25,179 nucleotides of DNA from JAMOAW01 sp039908535. GTDB taxonomy: Bacteria > Pseudomonadota > Magnetococcia > Magnetococcales > JADFZT01. Below are positions 24,869 to 25,179 of the stretch, one piece after another (position 1 is the first letter of the stretch; each line of letters starts with the position of its first letter). Below the pieces are notes generated by a model that was not told the DNA's origin, did no database searches, and worked only from the letters and a program-made list of their open reading frames with translations. Where the stretch lies: NCBI GenBank assembly GCA_039908535.1, contig JAMOAW010000047.1, positions 1 to 25,179 on the forward strand, written 5' to 3'. Both the position numbers and the translations under genes were made by a program.

Positions 24869-25095
24869 TAGAACATAATGCCCTGCGGGCAAAAAATTAA
24901 AAAAAAAGGGTGGGGGGTATTGGGGGGCGGTTCTCCGCCCCCCAAGGTCTTGATTTTTATCTTTCCGATACATTAAAAGCAAAGGCAAAACCTTGGGGGA
25001 TGAATCCCCCAAACCCCCTCTTTTTTTTAAATATTAAAAGAAAAGGGTGGAGGGATTGGGCCCCCCAAGGTCTTGATTTTTATCTTTCCAATATA
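24869..25095 (+). repeat. Intergenic repeat copy 11 (A-C then B-C)
   Basis: Unit one (24869-24973) is the short A-C form with a perfect C hairpin. Unit two (24974-25095) has B (TTGGGGGAT / ATCCCCCAA) with a T-run and a C module with an internal deletion (TTGGGCCCCCCAA). The composite has the same A-C-B-C order as copy 5. It fills most of the 341 bp between the cytochrome b fusion and the right edge; no gene is seen there. Confidence 0.9.
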
Positions 25096-25133
25096 TCTAT
25101 TTCTTAATATAACGCTAATCAGCCGAAATAAAA

Positions 25134-25147
25134 TTGATCTATGTTAA
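25134..25147 (+). promoter_or_regulatory. Second FNR/Nnr/Dnr-type box
   Basis: TTGAT-CTAT-GTTAA differs by a single spacer base from the box upstream of nirS. By analogy of orientation it should serve a plus-strand gene just beyond the right edge. It could instead serve the cytochrome b operon, 300 bp to the left, through the intervening repeats. Confidence 0.55.
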
Positions 25148-25179
25148 GATTTACCCGATTTTTGCTGCCGACGAAATTC

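Noticed and set aside
1840..25095. CRISPR-like array from the many GC-rich repeats
   Set aside because: Copies are dispersed singly or in pairs between genes, vary in length and order, and have no regular unique spacers or cas genes.

Overview
The window most likely comes from a marine-type magnetotactic proteobacterium, plausibly one of the Magnetococcales. The left edge carries a small three-helix protein of the MamF/MmsF magnetosome-membrane family. The right side carries a cytochrome cd1 nitrite reductase (NirS), and nitrite respiration is typical of such microaerobic denitrifiers. The assignment to order is inference; the MamF/MmsF and NirS calls rest on residues seen here.

Layout, left to right. 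(1) 1-1.7 kb: mamF-like gene convergent with a sodium:amino-acid symporter (AGCS family). (2) 1.7-2.2 kb: non-coding, holding a roughly 300-bp block bounded by 18-bp inverted repeats and filled with hairpins. (3) 2.2-4.3 kb: one zinc-ribbon / coiled-coil / J-domain gene, now split by a 4-bp deletion inside a tandem 84-bp duplication. (4) 4.5-7.1 kb: the leftward operon proC - yggT - yggU (UPF0235) - RluA-type pseudouridine synthase. (5) 7.4-8.4 kb: a LysM / L,D-transpeptidase. (6) 8.5-10.3 kb: an FkbH-like HAD-IIIC protein with a cysteine-rich N terminus. (7) 10.5-14 kb: a two-gene leftward operon coding for a periplasmic NMT1/SsuA-like binding protein and a membrane PAS-GAF-GGDEF diguanylate cyclase. 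(8) 14.3-17.6 kb: gatC-gatA-gatB. (9) 17.8-20.0 kb: an AsmA-like protein. (10) 20.3-25 kb: nirS, a 79-aa two-helix membrane protein, a single-helix protein and a three-part fusion of cytochrome b, 2x[4Fe-4S] ferredoxin and MvhD, which together look like an anaerobic electron-transfer locus.

The most striking feature is not a gene. Most intergenic gaps contain a modular, hairpin-rich repeat. Its parts are an A hairpin (TGCCC-loop-GGGCA), a B hairpin (CTGGGGGAT / ATCCCCCAG followed by a T-run) and a C hairpin (TTGGGGGGCGG / CCGCCCCCCAA followed by a T-rich tail ending in CCGATACAT). Full A-B-C copies, short A-C copies and tandem composites occur at 11 places in 25 kb. Copies start or end exactly on stop codons, and in proC and the diguanylate cyclase gene the repeat supplies the last codons. 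Three genes also have false in-frame N-terminal extensions running back into a repeat, so starts have been corrected here.

Two nearly identical FNR/Nnr-type boxes (TTGAT-CTAY-GTTAA) lie upstream of nirS and at the right edge of the window. They suggest a common oxygen- or NO-responsive regulator and another regulated gene just outside. No tRNA, rRNA, CRISPR array, transposase or integrase gene was found.
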